Part shown: positions 8,451 through 16,950 of the stretch, in pieces
Layout: each line of letters begins with the position of its first letter
How positions within the stretch are numbered: position 1 is the first letter of the stretch
NCBI GenBank assembly: GCA_036506155.1
Contig: DASXSF010000105.1
Span: 81,025 to 145,024, forward strand
Length of the DNA stretch: 64,000 bases
Direction of reading: 5' to 3'
Origin: DASXRA01 sp036506155
Lineage (GTDB): Bacteria > Actinomycetota > Actinomycetes > Mycobacteriales > Jatrophihabitantaceae
Position numbers and translations under genes: made by a program
Notes under the pieces: generated by a model
The model's database searches: none
What the model saw: only the letters and a program-made list of their open reading frames with translations
Told to the model about the DNA's origin: nothing

Positions 8451-11400
8451 TCACCTCGTCTCCGTAGAGCCCGAGCACTGCAGCTGGCCAGCGCCGTTCC
8501 AGTTGAAGATGACGTTGTTTCCGGGGCCAGGTGGGTCGTAGGTGCCCGGGATGGTTAGCGAGCGTGGCGCTGGCGTGCCCACCCCTGGCAGCTCGTCTGC
8601 GCCCATGTCCCATGGCGTTCGCGCCTGGGCATTGATCCTCAGCTGGGGGCGGAACTGCCGGTCAAAGTCGGCCGGATAGAACGGGCTCAGCAATCGGATC
8701 GTGGAACCCGACGCATGCGGCCCGGCCGACGTGCCCTGCTGGGCCCGCACAACTGTCCACGTCGTCGCGGTGGGACTGCCTGTGACCTGCAGAACCTCGG
8801 TTCCGCCCGTGGTCTTTTCGCCCTGAACGAAGAACGGGAAGGTGGTCGGGAAGCCGGCCTTCGACGTGACCGTCATCGTCGTCCCGCCGCTGCTCAGCGA
8901 CGACGACAGGGTCGTCACGGCCTCGGTGCTGCACGGTGCCAGTACGGAGGTCGCGATCGCAGGCGTCTGGATTCCGCCGGCGGTGGCTGGCGGCGGGAAC
9001 GGCAGGTTCGAGAAGCCCGTACCACTGTCGATCGCCGGCGACGCGGCAGTGAGGTGATAGTCGCCGGTGAGACCGACCGGCGGGTCCTGACCGGTGATGG
9101 TGACCGCGGCTTGTTGCGGATCGAGTCGCGATCCGGCCACCGTGAGCTCGTTGACGAACGGTGTGACGAATAGCGGATCGGCACTGATATTGCCTTGACC
9201 ACCCGGCACGTCGCGCTGAACACCGTCCGGCCCAAGGATCTGACTGTTCGTCAGGTCCGAGTACCGCGGCGTGAACGTGTCAGCGTTGTTCGTCGTGCCA
9301 TGGATCTCGAAGTCGATGAACCCTTGGTCGACGAGGGTCGCTCCCGGGCCGAACTGGTCAAGCGTCATCGCATCGTTGTTCCAGAAGATGTTGTTGAACA
9401 GCGCTACCGGGTTGGAGAAGTCCGGACGCGTTGCGGCGTTCGGGTACTGCGCGACGTACCGCGCATCCGTCTGCCATGCCGGCTCGTTCGCCTCACTCGT
9501 CAGGCCGGCGCCGTGCGGCACGCCGATCTGCGAGGACTCGGACGAGCCCGTGGTGACGTTGTTCGCCAACGTGTTGTTGGCGATGCTGGCGCGCGACGAG
9601 TCGTCGAGCATGATCGCGCCGCCGAGATCCGCCGCCAAGTTGTTCACGATCATGTTGTTGCGGATATTGATCGGGGCGTTGAGGGCATTGAGCAGGAAGA
9701 TGCCTCCACCATCGTCCAATGTGCTCGTGTTGCTCTGGATCAGGTTGCGGTCGACGTTCACCGACCCGGACCCGTCGCCGAGCCCACCGCCGACCGGCAG
9801 TTCACTCTCGATGGCAATCCCGCCGCCGCTGTCAACAGCCTCGTTGTAGTAGATCTTGTTGTCGTGGATGGATCCGCCGGGGCTGAGCCCGATGTGCGAG
9901 AGGCCGCCACCGTACTCGACGCTGAAGTTCGAGCAGAAGATGCTGTTGGCCACCTCATAGTTGTTCGAGCCGTAGAAGATCCCAGCGCCGCCCGATGTGG
10001 TAAGCCCCCCGTTGCCGATGAGGCGATCATTGGCGATTCGCACGTTGTAGTTGTGGCTGCCGTGCACGAACAGCTGACCGACACCGATGCCGCCGGCGAC
10101 GACGCCTCCGTTGTTCTCGAGCACGTTGTTCGTCATCTGCATGTTGTTGATGCTGGCCTGCAGCTGGATGCCGCCGGCCCCGTCACCATGCCCGGTCATG
10201 AGGCCGAGGCCGTCGATGCGGGCCCCACCGAACCCGGCGCTGTCTTGGCCGGCGGGCAATGCAGTCACGTTGTACGCGTTGACGTTCTGAGCGACAACGG
10301 TCAGGTCGGCGCCGCGAAGCACGGTGCTCGCCGCACCGGTCGTGAAGGGCGGTAGCACGTACGGCGTGTGGGCCGCCACCGTGGCGTCGAAGCCCGCGAA
10401 GTTCTGCTGGAAGAAGCGACCGTCGATGATGCTGCCCTTGATGTTGAACCGCGGGTCCTCCGGATCGCGACCCTGGAACTCGTGGGCGCCGATGATGCCG
10501 CCCGGGCCGAGGCCTTGGATCTTCAGCGGCTTCCAGACGAGCACGTTCTCGTTGTAGGTGCCCTGCGACAGCACGAGCAGGCTGCCGGCCGCCGCACTAT
10601 TGATCGCATCCTGAAGCGCGGTCGCACTCGTCCCCGGTCCTGGAGGCGGCGGCGCAACGTTCACGACCGGCGGGTTGTAGGACACGGCTCCACTCGTACC
10701 CAGCGCGTGAATGGTGATGCCGTTCACACTGGGAACGCCACCCCCGCCGGGATTCGTGTTCGCCGTGATGATCGTGAGTTCCTTGGGGCCTGGTGGGAAG
10801 GCTGCCGATATCGCCGGCACGTTGATCACGATCGTGTCCGGGGTGCTGGTGGTTCCCGGAGTCCAGCTCGCGATACCGCCGTTAGCTCTAGTCAAGGTCG
10901 TGACTGCGCCGGTCCGGACGTCGGTGAGCGTCACACGTCCGCCCGTCGCATCGGCCGCACCAGCAATGCCGATGAAGTCACCCTGAATGCTGACCTGCCG
11001 AGAGTTGGCGCCTGGGTTGGGCGCATAGGGGTAGTTGACCTGCAACAGCTCAGGTCGCGCGGGATCCGACGGATCCGGAGCGATGCCTCCCGTTGCTCCG
11101 GCCGGGTCCTGGCACGCCGTTCCCGAGATCGGGTCGACGGGTGTGTCGAGCTGATCGGTGAGGCCCGGCCACACCTCGAACGGCGTGTTCGCCGTCAGCA
11201 GGTTCGGGTTGTAGTTCGGGTTCGGGTTGGCCTTGGTGCCCGGGTCATCCACGATGGCGATGTACATTCCGGGGCAGGGTCCTTGCGGGATGGGGCAATT
11301 CAGCGTCTCGGTCGAGGGCAGCAGCGCTTCATAAGCGCCGTCGGCGCTCGTGTCGACGGTCTTGATCAGTCGCCAGGTGTTGGAGTCGAAGCACCGCACA

Positions 11401-14186
11401 CCCGGCTGGTTCGGGTCCGGGCAACTCGCGTTGGGCACGGTGTCGACGCGGGCGTAGATCCCGACCGGGATGTTCGCGATCGGGCGTGGCTCGCCGTACC
11501 AGTTGGACATCTGGTTGCGCTCGAAGTAGATGTCGTTGAAGACCTGGCCGACCACGCGACCGGGCTCTTCGACGTCACCGGTCCGGGTGTCGGCGGGGTC
11601 CTCGCCGTTCGGGTCGGTCCGGAAGTTGGTCATCATGAAGAAGTCGGCGTTCGCGTTCTGCTGGTTCTGCAGCACGACGAGGTGCTTGTCACACAGCGGC
11701 GCGTGCGCGTCGGCCACCGGGAAATAGATGCTGCGCGGAGTCAGCGTCGACTTGTCGATCACGTGGTCGTCACCGTTGCAGGGCGGCGGCGGGATCGCCG
11801 GCTGCGGCGTGAAGTTGTTGCCGAGGTCTACGTTGACGTCTTCCTCGCGTACGATCCGGTACAGGCAGCCGTTCCCGCCACCCGGCACGGTGCCGTGCGC
11901 TTCAGTGACGCGCTGGGTCTGATCTGCCGGGTTGCACGGGCGGGCGTCGTTGCTGTCCTTGGGCATGATCGCGTGGACGATGTAGTCGCCGGCCACGAGC
12001 GGGTGGTCGTCCGGCGGCGAACCGTCGTTGCACGCGTCAGTGGCGAGGTTGTAGCCGTCTGGGCAGTAGTTCGCGAAGGCGTACCCGCCGTCGAAAGCGC
12101 CTTCCTTTGTGTGCTGCCCGGCCAGGGGCACCTCGAGGCAGTTCGGGCCAATATCCGGGTTGAACTGGTTCGTGATGTCCGCTCCGTTGAAGTCCAGGAT
12201 CGGGTTGCAGCTCTGCGAGAAGCTGGGGTTGGCGGGATCGACTGGGTCCTGATTCTCGTTGGGCTGCTGCCAGTGGTCGGTGACGTACGCGTTCACGATG
12301 AAGTCGTCGTCGGTATTGGGGACTCCGTCCGGTCCGGGCGTCTCCAGGTAGACGGTTACGTCAGGTATCGCGGCCTCGTAGTCCTCGTGCGCCTGGAACT
12401 GCGCGTTGAACTCGTTGCGGGTCGTCGCGAAGTAGGTGATACCGACGATCTGGCCGGGCGTCCCATTCGGGTAGTCGTGCTTGCCCCAGTCGACCGTGGC
12501 CCGGTGGCCCTCGAGCATCGACTGGTTCATCAGCAGGCCGCCGCCCTGTGAGTTCGGGATGCAGGGATCGACCGGCGTTCCATTGACGAGACACGAAGGC
12601 GTCACGAGATCCGGGTTCCGCTCGTCGTGTACAGACGCACCCGGGTCGGCTGAGAAGCGCGCGAAGCCTTGCTCGTTGATGAACCAGCGGCCGAGCGCGC
12701 CGCCCTCCGCGGTTGGGTACAGGTAGTCACCGTTCGCGTCGGTGAATGTCGACTCCTTGATCGACCCGTCGCGCCAGCGCTGGTCCATGTCGGTGTTCGG
12801 GATCGGGGCGTCGACGCCGTCGTCGTACTGGCCGTTGCCGTTCAGGTCCTTGTAGACCTTGCCGCCGAGCCACGCGAACCAGCGCGAGACGCCGAGCCCG
12901 ACGCTGTCGTCGTCTCCGACGTCGTTCATGTCGACGGTTTGGCCGGCGGCGATGTGAACGGGTTTGAACCGCATGATGTAGCTCAGCTGCTCGTCCCACA
13001 CGGCCAGGTTGTAGTCACCCGCCGGGACATTCTGGATGTCGAAGTTGCCGGCTGCGTCGCCCTGGCCGACGAAGACGGTCTGGTCGGTCGAGGCGTCCGA
13101 CAGCGCCACGAACGGGTTCTCCACCGGGTCGGTGAAGGTGCCGGTCGTGTAGGGGGCCCACTCCACCCAGTTGCGCGCGGTGCCGACGATCTCGCCGGTT
13201 CCCGGGTTCGTGAACGGTCGCGGCGAGCAGACGAAGCCGAACCAGTAGGCGGTGCGGATGGTCGGGGGCTCCCAGAGCTGCTCTCCGGGCGCACCTGTCC
13301 CATCGGCGCCTTCTTCGGTCGGCGCCATCAGTTGCAGCCCGCCGTCGATGGTGGTCGTCTGGTACCACGACTGGGTGCCGGCGACGTTCGGGTTGCAGTC
13401 AGTCGTCGGCGGGTGCACGTCGATGAAGTACGTGGCGGGGCCGAGGTTGTTGACCTCGACGAAGCCGAGGGTCGCGGCCTGGCTGGAGGTCCTGCAGACG
13501 CCTCCGCAGAGCGGGTTGTTGTTGTAGTCGACCGTGACGGCGCTCCCGGTCTGCTCCTCGAGCCCGACCTGGAACCCGCCGAGGCCGGCCTCTTCGGTGT
13601 CCGGGGCGCCGTTCGTCCAGGCGTTGTCGTTGAAGACGAAAACGCGGATCTTCCCGAGCGGCAGGGGATGGTCCGCGCTCTGCGTGGTCAGCTCCATGTT
13701 GACAGTCACGGTCCCGTCGGCAGCCGCTGCATCGGGCAGCGTCAGGTAGTTCCCCCACATCTTGTGGTCGAGAGAACGCATGGAGATCAGGTATCGGCCT
13801 TCCGGCAGCGTCACGGTGGGCTGATCCTGGTCGCCTTCGGCAACGATTGGGCTGTTGCTCTCCGTGCTAAGGGTGTCTCCCGGGAGTGGGTCGGTGGGGA
13901 GCTTCGTGTTGTCGACGTTGACGACGAAGTTGTAGGTCGTGAGTGGGTCGCCCGTGCTGAAGTCCAGCCCGTTGACAGTGACGCTGCAGCCGTCCGCCGG
14001 ACAGGACGTCGCGGCATGCGCGTGCGGGGTCAGTGCCGGTCGCAACGCCGGCAGGAATGACGCCGCCACGATGAGCGTGACGAACCCGGCCACGCGCGCG
14101 AGACGGCGCCGGCTGCGCCGCCATCTGCGCTGGGTCGAGATGCCTCCACCTTGCCGTGCCCGATCCGTCGTCTGGTGTGCACGCAT
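8451..14186 (-). CDS. Giant secreted SdrD_B-like / right-handed beta-helix protein
   Basis: 1911 residues from the ATG at 14186, which has a strong GGGGAGG site; an in-frame ATG at 14273 is less likely. An Arg-rich N-region and hydrophobic core form an export signal ending HAHAA (about residue 58). Next come Cna_B/SdrD_B-like segments: EEAGLGGFQVGL (about 195), GGKVYKDLNGNGQYDDG (about 445) with a Ca-loop-like DxNxNGxYD, and VVGQVFNDIYFERN (about 875). A pectate-lyase-type start (ALQDAINSAAAGS, about 1180) leads into beta-helix coils rich in NN, GGGI and GGAI (about 1300-1560). A ~75-residue module at about 1755-1830 is shared with paralogue 2. No LPxTG or C-terminal helix is seen. It is the first gene of the operon and is probably a surface or matrix scaffold; no catalytic residues were identified. 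Confidence 0.88.
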   Translation of the reverse strand: MRAHQTTDRARQGGGISTQRRWRRSRRRLARVAGFVTLIVAASFLPALRPALTPHAHAATSCPADGCSVTVNGLDFSTGDPLTTYNFVVNVDNTKLPTDPLPGDTLSTESNSPIVAEGDQDQPTVTLPEGRYLISMRSLDHKMWGNYLTLPDAAAADGTVTVNMELTTQSADHPLPLGKIRVFVFNDNAWTNGAPDTEEAGLGGFQVGLEEQTGSAVTVDYNNNPLCGGVCRTSSQAATLGFVEVNNLGPATYFIDVHPPTTDCNPNVAGTQSWYQTTTIDGGLQLMAPTEEGADGTGAPGEQLWEPPTIRTAYWFGFVCSPRPFTNPGTGEIVGTARNWVEWAPYTTGTFTDPVENPFVALSDASTDQTVFVGQGDAAGNFDIQNVPAGDYNLAVWDEQLSYIMRFKPVHIAAGQTVDMNDVGDDDSVGLGVSRWFAWLGGKVYKDLNGNGQYDDGVDAPIPNTDMDQRWRDGSIKESTFTDANGDYLYPTAEGGALGRWFINEQGFARFSADPGASVHDERNPDLVTPSCLVNGTPVDPCIPNSQGGGLLMNQSMLEGHRATVDWGKHDYPNGTPGQIVGITYFATTRNEFNAQFQAHEDYEAAIPDVTVYLETPGPDGVPNTDDDFIVNAYVTDHWQQPNENQDPVDPANPSFSQSCNPILDFNGADITNQFNPDIGPNCLEVPLAGQHTKEGAFDGGYAFANYCPDGYNLATDACNDGSPPDDHPLVAGDYIVHAIMPKDSNDARPCNPADQTQRVTEAHGTVPGGGNGCLYRIVREEDVNVDLGNNFTPQPAIPPPPCNGDDHVIDKSTLTPRSIYFPVADAHAPLCDKHLVVLQNQQNANADFFMMTNFRTDPNGEDPADTRTGDVEEPGRVVGQVFNDIYFERNQMSNWYGEPRPIANIPVGIYARVDTVPNASCPDPNQPGVRCFDSNTWRLIKTVDTSADGAYEALLPSTETLNCPIPQGPCPGMYIAIVDDPGTKANPNPNYNPNLLTANTPFEVWPGLTDQLDTPVDPISGTACQDPAGATGGIAPDPSDPARPELLQVNYPYAPNPGANSRQVSIQGDFIGIAGAADATGGRVTLTDVRTGAVTTLTRANGGIASWTPGTTSTPDTIVINVPAISAAFPPGPKELTIITANTNPGGGGVPSVNGITIHALGTSGAVSYNPPVVNVAPPPPGPGTSATALQDAINSAAAGSLLVLSQGTYNENVLVWKPLKIQGLGPGGIIGAHEFQGRDPEDPRFNIKGSIIDGRFFQQNFAGFDATVAAHTPYVLPPFTTGAASTVLRGADLTVVAQNVNAYNVTALPAGQDSAGFGGARIDGLGLMTGHGDGAGGIQLQASINNMQMTNNVLENNGGVVAGGIGVGQLFVHGSHNYNVRIANDRLIGNGGLTTSGGAGIFYGSNNYEVANSIFCSNFSVEYGGGLSHIGLSPGGSIHDNKIYYNEAVDSGGGIAIESELPVGGGLGDGSGSVNVDRNLIQSNTSTLDDGGGIFLLNALNAPINIRNNMIVNNLAADLGGAIMLDDSSRASIANNTLANNVTTGSSESSQIGVPHGAGLTSEANEPAWQTDARYVAQYPNAATRPDFSNPVALFNNIFWNNDAMTLDQFGPGATLVDQGFIDFEIHGTTNNADTFTPRYSDLTNSQILGPDGVQRDVPGGQGNISADPLFVTPFVNELTVAGSRLDPQQAAVTITGQDPPVGLTGDYHLTAASPAIDSGTGFSNLPFPPPATAGGIQTPAIATSVLAPCSTEAVTTLSSSLSSGGTTMTVTSKAGFPTTFPFFVQGEKTTGGTEVLQVTGSPTATTWTVVRAQQGTSAGPHASGSTIRLLSPFYPADFDRQFRPQLRINAQARTPWDMGADELPGVGTPAPRSLTIPGTYDPPGPGNNVIFNWNGAGQLQCSGSTETR

Positions 14187-14263
14187 GGTTCCGCCTCCCC
14201 GACGTGGCGTATTGGGCGATCTTGGCCCCGCTCCCGTAAGGGCAGAGATGTTCATGACGGATT

Positions 14264-14291
14264 CCTCATCCACCCGTCATGCAAGCGTCAT
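14264..14291 (-). promoter_or_regulatory. Three CGTCAT-like direct repeats upstream of the oxidase operon
   Basis: On the plus strand CCTCAT (14264), CGTCAT (14275) and CGTCAT (14286) follow each other with exactly 11-bp spacing, and an inverted ATGACG sits at 14254. They lie 78-105 bp upstream of the chosen start of the 1911-residue protein. Eleven-bp direct repeats are the usual operator layout for OmpR/PhoB-family regulators. Two CGTCAT copies with the same spacing lie in front of the OmpR-type regulator gene at 16285. Binding is inferred. Confidence 0.5.
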
Positions 14292-14323
14292 CCGGCCGGG
14301 ACTGAGCTGACTTCGAGGCGGGA

Positions 14324-16057
14324 TCACGTAACGGACCCGGCGACCGGGTCCGGAAGCGTCGGCGGTTCGACGTGGTCCCGTCTGCGCCGCGCGAACGCTG
14401 CGGCAGCGCCCGCACCGACCAACACCGCAATAGCCAGCCCGTTGACATATGGCGCGAGGGAACGGCCGCGGCCCGACGGTCCGGTGACCTGCCACGGCAC
14501 GGTCACGGTGAGCCGTTCGGGGCCGCGTTGCAGGACGGCGGTGACCGGCACCGCGCCGTATCGGGGCCACTCAACCGTTCCGAAGTAGCGGTCGGCCGCG
14601 ACCGGGGTGAGGCGGACGCCGTACAGGGTCACCGCGGTGACCGGCGCGGGTGGCGGACGTCGCGAGCTCGCGACCAGGACGGTTACACCGTTGGATCCCG
14701 GCCGATTCGGAGTGGCCGTCACCGTGACGAGGAGGTCGGCGACCGACGCGCTGCGCGACTGCCCGGCCGAGCCGGTGAGTCCGCCCCGGGCTGGCGGCGT
14801 GTTCGCCAGGACGGCGACCGCGATCAGCAGCACCGCTCCCACCGCGGTCTCGGCGACCACCCTGCGCCGCACCGGCGGCGCACCCGAGCGCCATCTCCTG
14901 GCGCTGACCAGCCCGAGGCCGAGCATCACGGCCAGCAAGCCGGTCTTGATCAGCAACGCCCGGCCGTACGAAGTCGACGTCAACTCACCGACCGTGTCGA
15001 TCTGGCGGCCGGCGTTGTACAGCCCAGTGGCCATCACCGCCACGACGCTGCCGCCCAGCAGCATTGCGAATGGCACCCGGCATGCCCGCAGCAGGTCACT
15101 GTGCTTTGCGGACGTCAGCAGCACGACCAAGGCAGCCAGTCCACCCAGCCATAGGCAGGCTGCCAGCACGTGTATCGCGTCCGCCACCACGGCGACGGTG
15201 CGCGGCGAACCGGCCGTCGAAGCATGACTGCCGAGCGCTTCGACCCAGACCAGGGTGAGCGCCAGCCCCGCGGTGGCCGCTGCTATAGCGGGCGTGCGCC
15301 GCCGGCGCAGCGCCGCGACCACGGCAACCAGCGCGACCAGTGCCGCCTCGCGCACCAGCCAGAGATGGCCCCACCGGCTTGACCCCAACAGGTCCCCGAG
15401 CGTGGCGAGCCATGAGCGCCCGGGCGCGGCGAGCCGGTGTGCCTCGGCAATTGCGTCGTCCATTCCGGCCACGGCGCCCGCAGCCGCGCACGCGATCACT
15501 CCGATGAGCAGCCGGCGCCGTGCGGCAGCGATGTGTGCCCCGGGGCGCACCCGGCCGAGCACCAACCCGGCGACCGCCAGCCCGCCGACCACCCCGGCGA
15601 GCAGGCCCAGCGCGAGCCACTTGCGAGCTGTGTCGAGCAGCGACGCCGACGAGCCGCCGTTCGCGGTCACGGCCAAGGCACCGTTGGAGGCACCGACGCT
15701 GAAGATCACCGTGCCGCTCGACGTATGCCCGTCGTCCTCGGCCAGCACCCGCCACAGCACGCCGTATGTCCCGCGAGCGAGGTCCGGCACGCGCAGTTCG
15801 AGGACTTGCGCCTCGGCGTGCGCACTCGTTCCGGCGACCGCCGCGCCGGCCCGGTCGACGAGCCGCGCCGTACTGACCTCGGAGGAGATCTCCTCGTTGA
15901 ACCACAGCCGTACCACGTCGGGAGCCATCGCCACCGTGGACCCGTTAGCAGGCTGCGACCTCACGAGCAGCGCGTGCGCGCCTGCCGGTCGCGGCGCCGC
16001 CACACAGACGAGTGCAATGACCAGACCGGCGAGCATGGCGATGCGCCTGCCCCCCAT
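14324..16057 (-). CDS. CopC-CopD fusion, copper resistance/uptake membrane protein
   Basis: 577 residues. A signal peptide ends at PAGA, placing His28 (AHALLVRS) at the mature N-terminus. The CopC domain (about 28-120) has the second ligand pair in EDDGHTSSG (Asp109, His111), the N-terminal-His/Asp/His pattern for tight Cu(II) binding. A linker leads to a CopD domain with about eight transmembrane helices (about 148-420), then an extracytoplasmic domain (about 440-530) and a last transmembrane helix with an Arg-rich tail. Fusions of this YcnJ type are linked to copper import or periplasmic copper handling. It probably supplies copper to the exported cupredoxin proteins next door. Start may be 16057 or the ATG at 16036. 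It is divergent from the two-component genes. Confidence 0.92.
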   Translation of the reverse strand: MGGRRIAMLAGLVIALVCVAAPRPAGAHALLVRSQPANGSTVAMAPDVVRLWFNEEISSEVSTARLVDRAGAAVAGTSAHAEAQVLELRVPDLARGTYGVLWRVLAEDDGHTSSGTVIFSVGASNGALAVTANGGSSASLLDTARKWLALGLLAGVVGGLAVAGLVLGRVRPGAHIAAARRRLLIGVIACAAAGAVAGMDDAIAEAHRLAAPGRSWLATLGDLLGSSRWGHLWLVREAALVALVAVVAALRRRRTPAIAAATAGLALTLVWVEALGSHASTAGSPRTVAVVADAIHVLAACLWLGGLAALVVLLTSAKHSDLLRACRVPFAMLLGGSVVAVMATGLYNAGRQIDTVGELTSTSYGRALLIKTGLLAVMLGLGLVSARRWRSGAPPVRRRVVAETAVGAVLLIAVAVLANTPPARGGLTGSAGQSRSASVADLLVTVTATPNRPGSNGVTVLVASSRRPPPAPVTAVTLYGVRLTPVAADRYFGTVEWPRYGAVPVTAVLQRGPERLTVTVPWQVTGPSGRGRSLAPYVNGLAIAVLVGAGAAAAFARRRRDHVEPPTLPDPVAGSVT

Positions 16058-16098
16058 CCGAGTGACGATAAAGACACAGCCCCGCGCTCAGCCCGGAG

Positions 16099-16125
16099 AT
16101 GACGAGCTCGTCATGTTCCCGTCAT
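16099..16125. promoter_or_regulatory. 16-bp palindrome plus CGTCAT direct repeat in the copCD/regulator gap
   Basis: ATGACGAGCTCGTCAT (16099-16114) is a perfect 16-bp palindrome. Its right half starts a direct repeat, CGTCAT at 16109 and CGTCAT at 16120, again 11 bp apart. The site lies in the 227-bp divergent region between copCD (start 16057) and the response regulator (start 16285), 42-68 bp upstream of the copCD start. The match with the site at 14264-14291 suggests one regulator controls both promoters. Apart from this the gap shows no gene. Confidence 0.5.
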
Positions 16126-16284
16126 AGTTTTCGGATAGGCCGAGTCAAACCGGCCAATTCGCCGGCAAATTCTCGCCGACACGTCAGCTTCTGCTTGCGC
16201 CGCCTGTACTTAAGCTTTACACATGTAGGGCGGCGTGACCGAGCCGGGACCTGGCGGGGGGAGTCGCGCGCAGCGGGGGACCTG

Positions 16285-16950
16285 ATGACACGCATGCTTG
16301 TCGTAGACGACGAGCAACGGATCTGCCGATTCGTCGCGCGCGCATTGGAAGCGTGTGGGTACCGCGTCGACATGGTGGCTGACGGCACGGACGCGCTGCG
16401 GGCGATCGAGGCCAATGACTATGCCGTGATCATCCTCGATCTATTGCTGCCGGGCATGGACGGCTACGAGGTGCTGCGCCGCATCGTCGATGCTGATCCC
16501 GCGCAGCGGGTGCTGGTGCTCTCGGCCGTCGGCGACGTCGAGTCACGAGTGCGCTGTCTGCGTATCGGCGCCGTCGACTACCTAGCCAAACCGTTCGCCA
16601 TCGCCGAGTTGGTCGAGCGGGTCAAGCGGCGCGTCGACGAGCACTTCGGACCCACGACGTCGCGGTGGCTCGATGCCGGCGGGGTGCGGCTCGACCTGCA
16701 GCGCCGCCAGCTTCGTTTCGGCGACCGGGTGATCGCCCTGTCGCAACGGGAGTTCATCCTGCTCAGCCACCTGATGCGCCACGCCGGCGAGGTGTGCCCG
16801 CGCGACCAGTTACTCGCCGAGGTTTGGGGGTATTCGTTCGACCCGGGCAGCAACGTCGTCGACGTCTGTGTGCGGCGGTTGCGCTCGAAGCTGGAGAAGG
16901 AACTCATCGAGACGGTCCGCAATGTGGGCTACTGCTTCGTCGCGAGCTGA
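16285..16950 (+). CDS. OmpR-family response regulator
   Basis: 221 residues from the ATG at 16285 (GGGGGA five bases upstream); a longer reading frame back to 16099 has no family support. The receiver domain (1-115) shows the acidic pair Asp8/Asp9, phospho-acceptor Asp52 in IILDLLLPGMDG, Ser80 and Lys102 in AKPF. The winged-helix DNA-binding domain (about 125-220) ends in the usual VDVCVRRLRSKLE and RNVGYCF signatures. It overlaps the kinase gene by 29 bases, so the two are coupled. The 11-bp-spaced CGTCAT repeats upstream of itself/copCD and of the oxidase operon are good candidate targets. A copper or cell-envelope signal is inferred from context. Confidence 0.95.
   Translation: MTRMLVVDDEQRICRFVARALEACGYRVDMVADGTDALRAIEANDYAVIILDLLLPGMDGYEVLRRIVDADPAQRVLVLSAVGDVESRVRCLRIGAVDYLAKPFAIAELVERVKRRVDEHFGPTTSRWLDAGGVRLDLQRRQLRFGDRVIALSQREFILLSHLMRHAGEVCPRDQLLAEVWGYSFDPGSNVVDVCVRRLRSKLEKELIETVRNVGYCFVAS

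Noticed and set aside
8451..8700. Cell-wall sorting signal at the end of the giant secreted protein
   Set aside because: No LPxTG-type motif, hydrophobic helix or basic tail; the C-terminus is polar.
10368..12551. A 727-codon plus-strand open frame opposite the 1911-residue protein gene (with others at 12669-14060 and 9195-10355)
   Set aside because: Low-complexity Arg/Val/Asp-rich translation with no family features; it is the antisense of a gene with clear domains and a strong ribosome site.
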